64,000 bases of DNA from Serinus canaria (taxonomy: Eukaryota > Chordata > Aves > Passeriformes > Fringillidae), in assembly GCF_022539315.1 (NCBI RefSeq), contig NC_066343.1, positions 51,507,973 to 51,571,972 on the forward strand, in the 5' to 3' direction. Below the pieces are notes generated by a model, which was given only the letters and a program-made list of their open reading frames with translations, made no database searches and was not told where the DNA came from. Shown here piece after piece: positions 62,301-64,000 of the stretch (its first letter is position 1; every line of letters starts with the position of its first letter). The translations under genes and the position numbers were made by a program.

Positions 62301-64000
62301 TTATTTTGCTAACTACACCAAAATAGCAAAATGTTTCTAATTTGGACACAGGAGAGTAAACCATACTGAGCTCTGAAAAACGCTGCTATTGGGTCATCTA
62401 AATCTAATCTAAACCCTCAGGAGTGTAATCACTTTTCCCCAACATTCTTTCCCTCCCACGCACAAATCAATTCCATGCCACCTACTTTTCTTCTTCCTTT
62501 CATATCTCTTGCATAGCCCTTGCATCCACCATTAGGTTTTCTAGACTGCTAAAAAAACACTTACTCATAAATTCCCTGGCAACAGCTGCTTCTACTTCAG
62601 CACACAGCTCTCGCAACTTGCGTTTGTGGCAGGGATGTGGTGTTTGGCTGCATATTACTCAGGTCAAAGCTCCCAAGAGGCTGAGCAATGGAGCCACTAC
62701 CAGGATTCTGATAGTGCTGGTGGTTCCTTGTCATAAAATTCTTTCCTGGGAGCATGAAAAGATACTTTTGTTCGAAGAACAAGAAGCATCACTCAACACT
62801 GATGGTTTAATGCACAGAGAAGTTATGCTTTTTATTTTTCTTAATTTGTGTCTTTGTATTTTCACTTAGCCTTATATCACCTAACACATGTAAGGGCGAA
62901 CTTTCCTTTGCTTCTTTACCAACCCACCAGTTGCTGCTGTAAGATGATTTGGGCTTGTTTTTTGGTTTTTTTTTTTAAATCTGTATCTTCCTTGGCAAAA
63001 TTACAACAGACACCACAAAAGTGTAACTTGAAAAGTAGCCTACTAAATGTATGGTTTTCATTGCTTGCCTCAAGGAAAACAGAAACATACCCATATCACG
63101 TACGGTCATAGCACAACTTTCTCACTTGCTTTCAAGTATTCCTCCTGAGTTCAGTTTAAAATTCAATACTCCATAACTGAAATAACACTAACATAAACCT
63201 TTCAAAACAGCTTATGGTTCAGCCACTAAGAAATCATTTGGATTCCCTTGAAAACACTCTTCTTCCATACAGCTTTGGGACGTTTCATGAACTAAAGGTT
63301 ATGAATAAGAGCTGTTTAATCTTTACAGATGGCTAATGGTTATTGAAGACAGTAAGGGATTGCCTGATCACAAGAATTGGACTAGTCATGCTGTTTTCCA
63401 AAGACTGTCTTCCTGAAATAGCAATCTGCAAAATGAATGTGCACATCACACTTACTGTAACAACTGAATAAGCCACTTTGCTGAAATTTCAATGTGAAAT
63501 AAACACCAACGTTTGCTCTACAACTTAAATCTGTTCTTCAGCTGACATCTGCTTCTGAATCCTTGTTATTCTTGGTCATTTTTAACAAACATTATGACAA
63601 GTATCAGAAAGCACATAGAAATTCTAAGTCATATATAACTGTTTCTTCTGTTTTCCTGCATACAGATAGTCTAAAAGTACTGCTCATTTGCTTAATGTTT
63701 ACTTTTCACTCAGGCTTGAATACAGTAATTCTTGCTTTCTGCTAAGCATGATCCTAGGAGAGACTGAAGACTCAGACTCAAAGAAGATACATACACTGAA
63801 ATTTAGTTAGGATTTAGATGATGAATTCTAAAATTGCAATCCCTAATGCTTCTATTAAATACCTGGTCTGGGACTGCTGTACTTCATGGGCTCTTCAAGT
63901 TTTTTGTACTAACACTCCTAAGGTAGCTAGAAGTCTGATGCTATATCAACATTGAAGCACTTTATAAATCTCAACCAAGCTGAAAACCAGGATCATTTCT

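Larger units (their letters stand above)
48361..64000. other. AT-rich region upstream of GCNT4, no proven gene
   Basis: No reading frame here is recognised as a known protein. In human the next gene upstream and on the same strand is ANKRD31, so its 3' exons would be expected at or beyond this region. I found only weak candidates (52,776-52,944 plus; 54,004-54,114 minus; the minus strand below 54,578). From about 56.6 to 64 kb open frames are scarce and short. The region holds CR1 remnants at 49.5 and 59.3 kb and simple repeats. Confidence 0.5.

Noticed and set aside
1..64000. Search for tRNA, rRNA, CRISPR arrays, prokaryotic operons, telomeric repeats or intact retroviral genes.
   Set aside because: None was seen. 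No tRNA A/B-box pair, regularly spaced repeat-spacer array, TTAGGG array or long viral reading frame is present.

Overview
The window is vertebrate nuclear DNA, almost certainly from a bird. The evidence is an AT-rich, gene-poor background, several CR1 LINE fragments of avian type, two LTR-like repeats I recognise from bird genomes, and one intact single-exon coding sequence for the glycosyltransferase GCNT4. Passerine versus other bird cannot be settled from the sequence alone. The human counterpart lies on 5q13, a region that corresponds to the avian Z chromosome, so a Z-linked locus is a reasonable inference but is not shown here.

Layout. Positions 1-31,460 are intergenic DNA downstream of GCNT4. 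They hold a CR1 fragment (3,056-3,478), an LTR deleted to 74 bp that keeps a 5-bp target-site duplication (6,141-6,224), a long LTR-like repeat (26,841-27,722), microsatellites, short tandem duplications and two unusual perfect inverted repeats (24,979-25,031 and 30,063-30,116). GCNT4 lies on the minus strand: the coding exon is 31,855-33,223, with a likely polyadenylation signal at 31,480-31,485. A 14.3-kb first intron (33,224-47,563) carries a cluster of antisense CR1 fragments at 34.8-37.1 kb. A CpG island (about 47,560-48,360) contains the predicted non-coding first exon(s) and promoter. Positions 48,360-64,000 are AT-rich sequence upstream of the gene, with old CR1 remnants and no exon I can prove.

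Gene content. Only GCNT4 can be supported as a protein-coding gene. It encodes a Golgi type II membrane enzyme that starts the core 2 branch on mucin-type O-glycans. All nine family cysteines, the catalytic glutamate and the basic pair that replaces a metal ion are present, so the enzyme should be active. Its neighbour in human is ANKRD31, upstream and on the same strand. I looked for its exons at 48-64 kb and found only weak candidates, given as findings.

I did not find an undescribed multi-gene system. The most interesting items are an in-frame upstream ATG in the CpG-island exon that could extend the GCNT4 N-terminus, several competing first-exon splice donors, the 74-bp LTR remnant with intact target-site duplication, and the two perfect inverted repeats.
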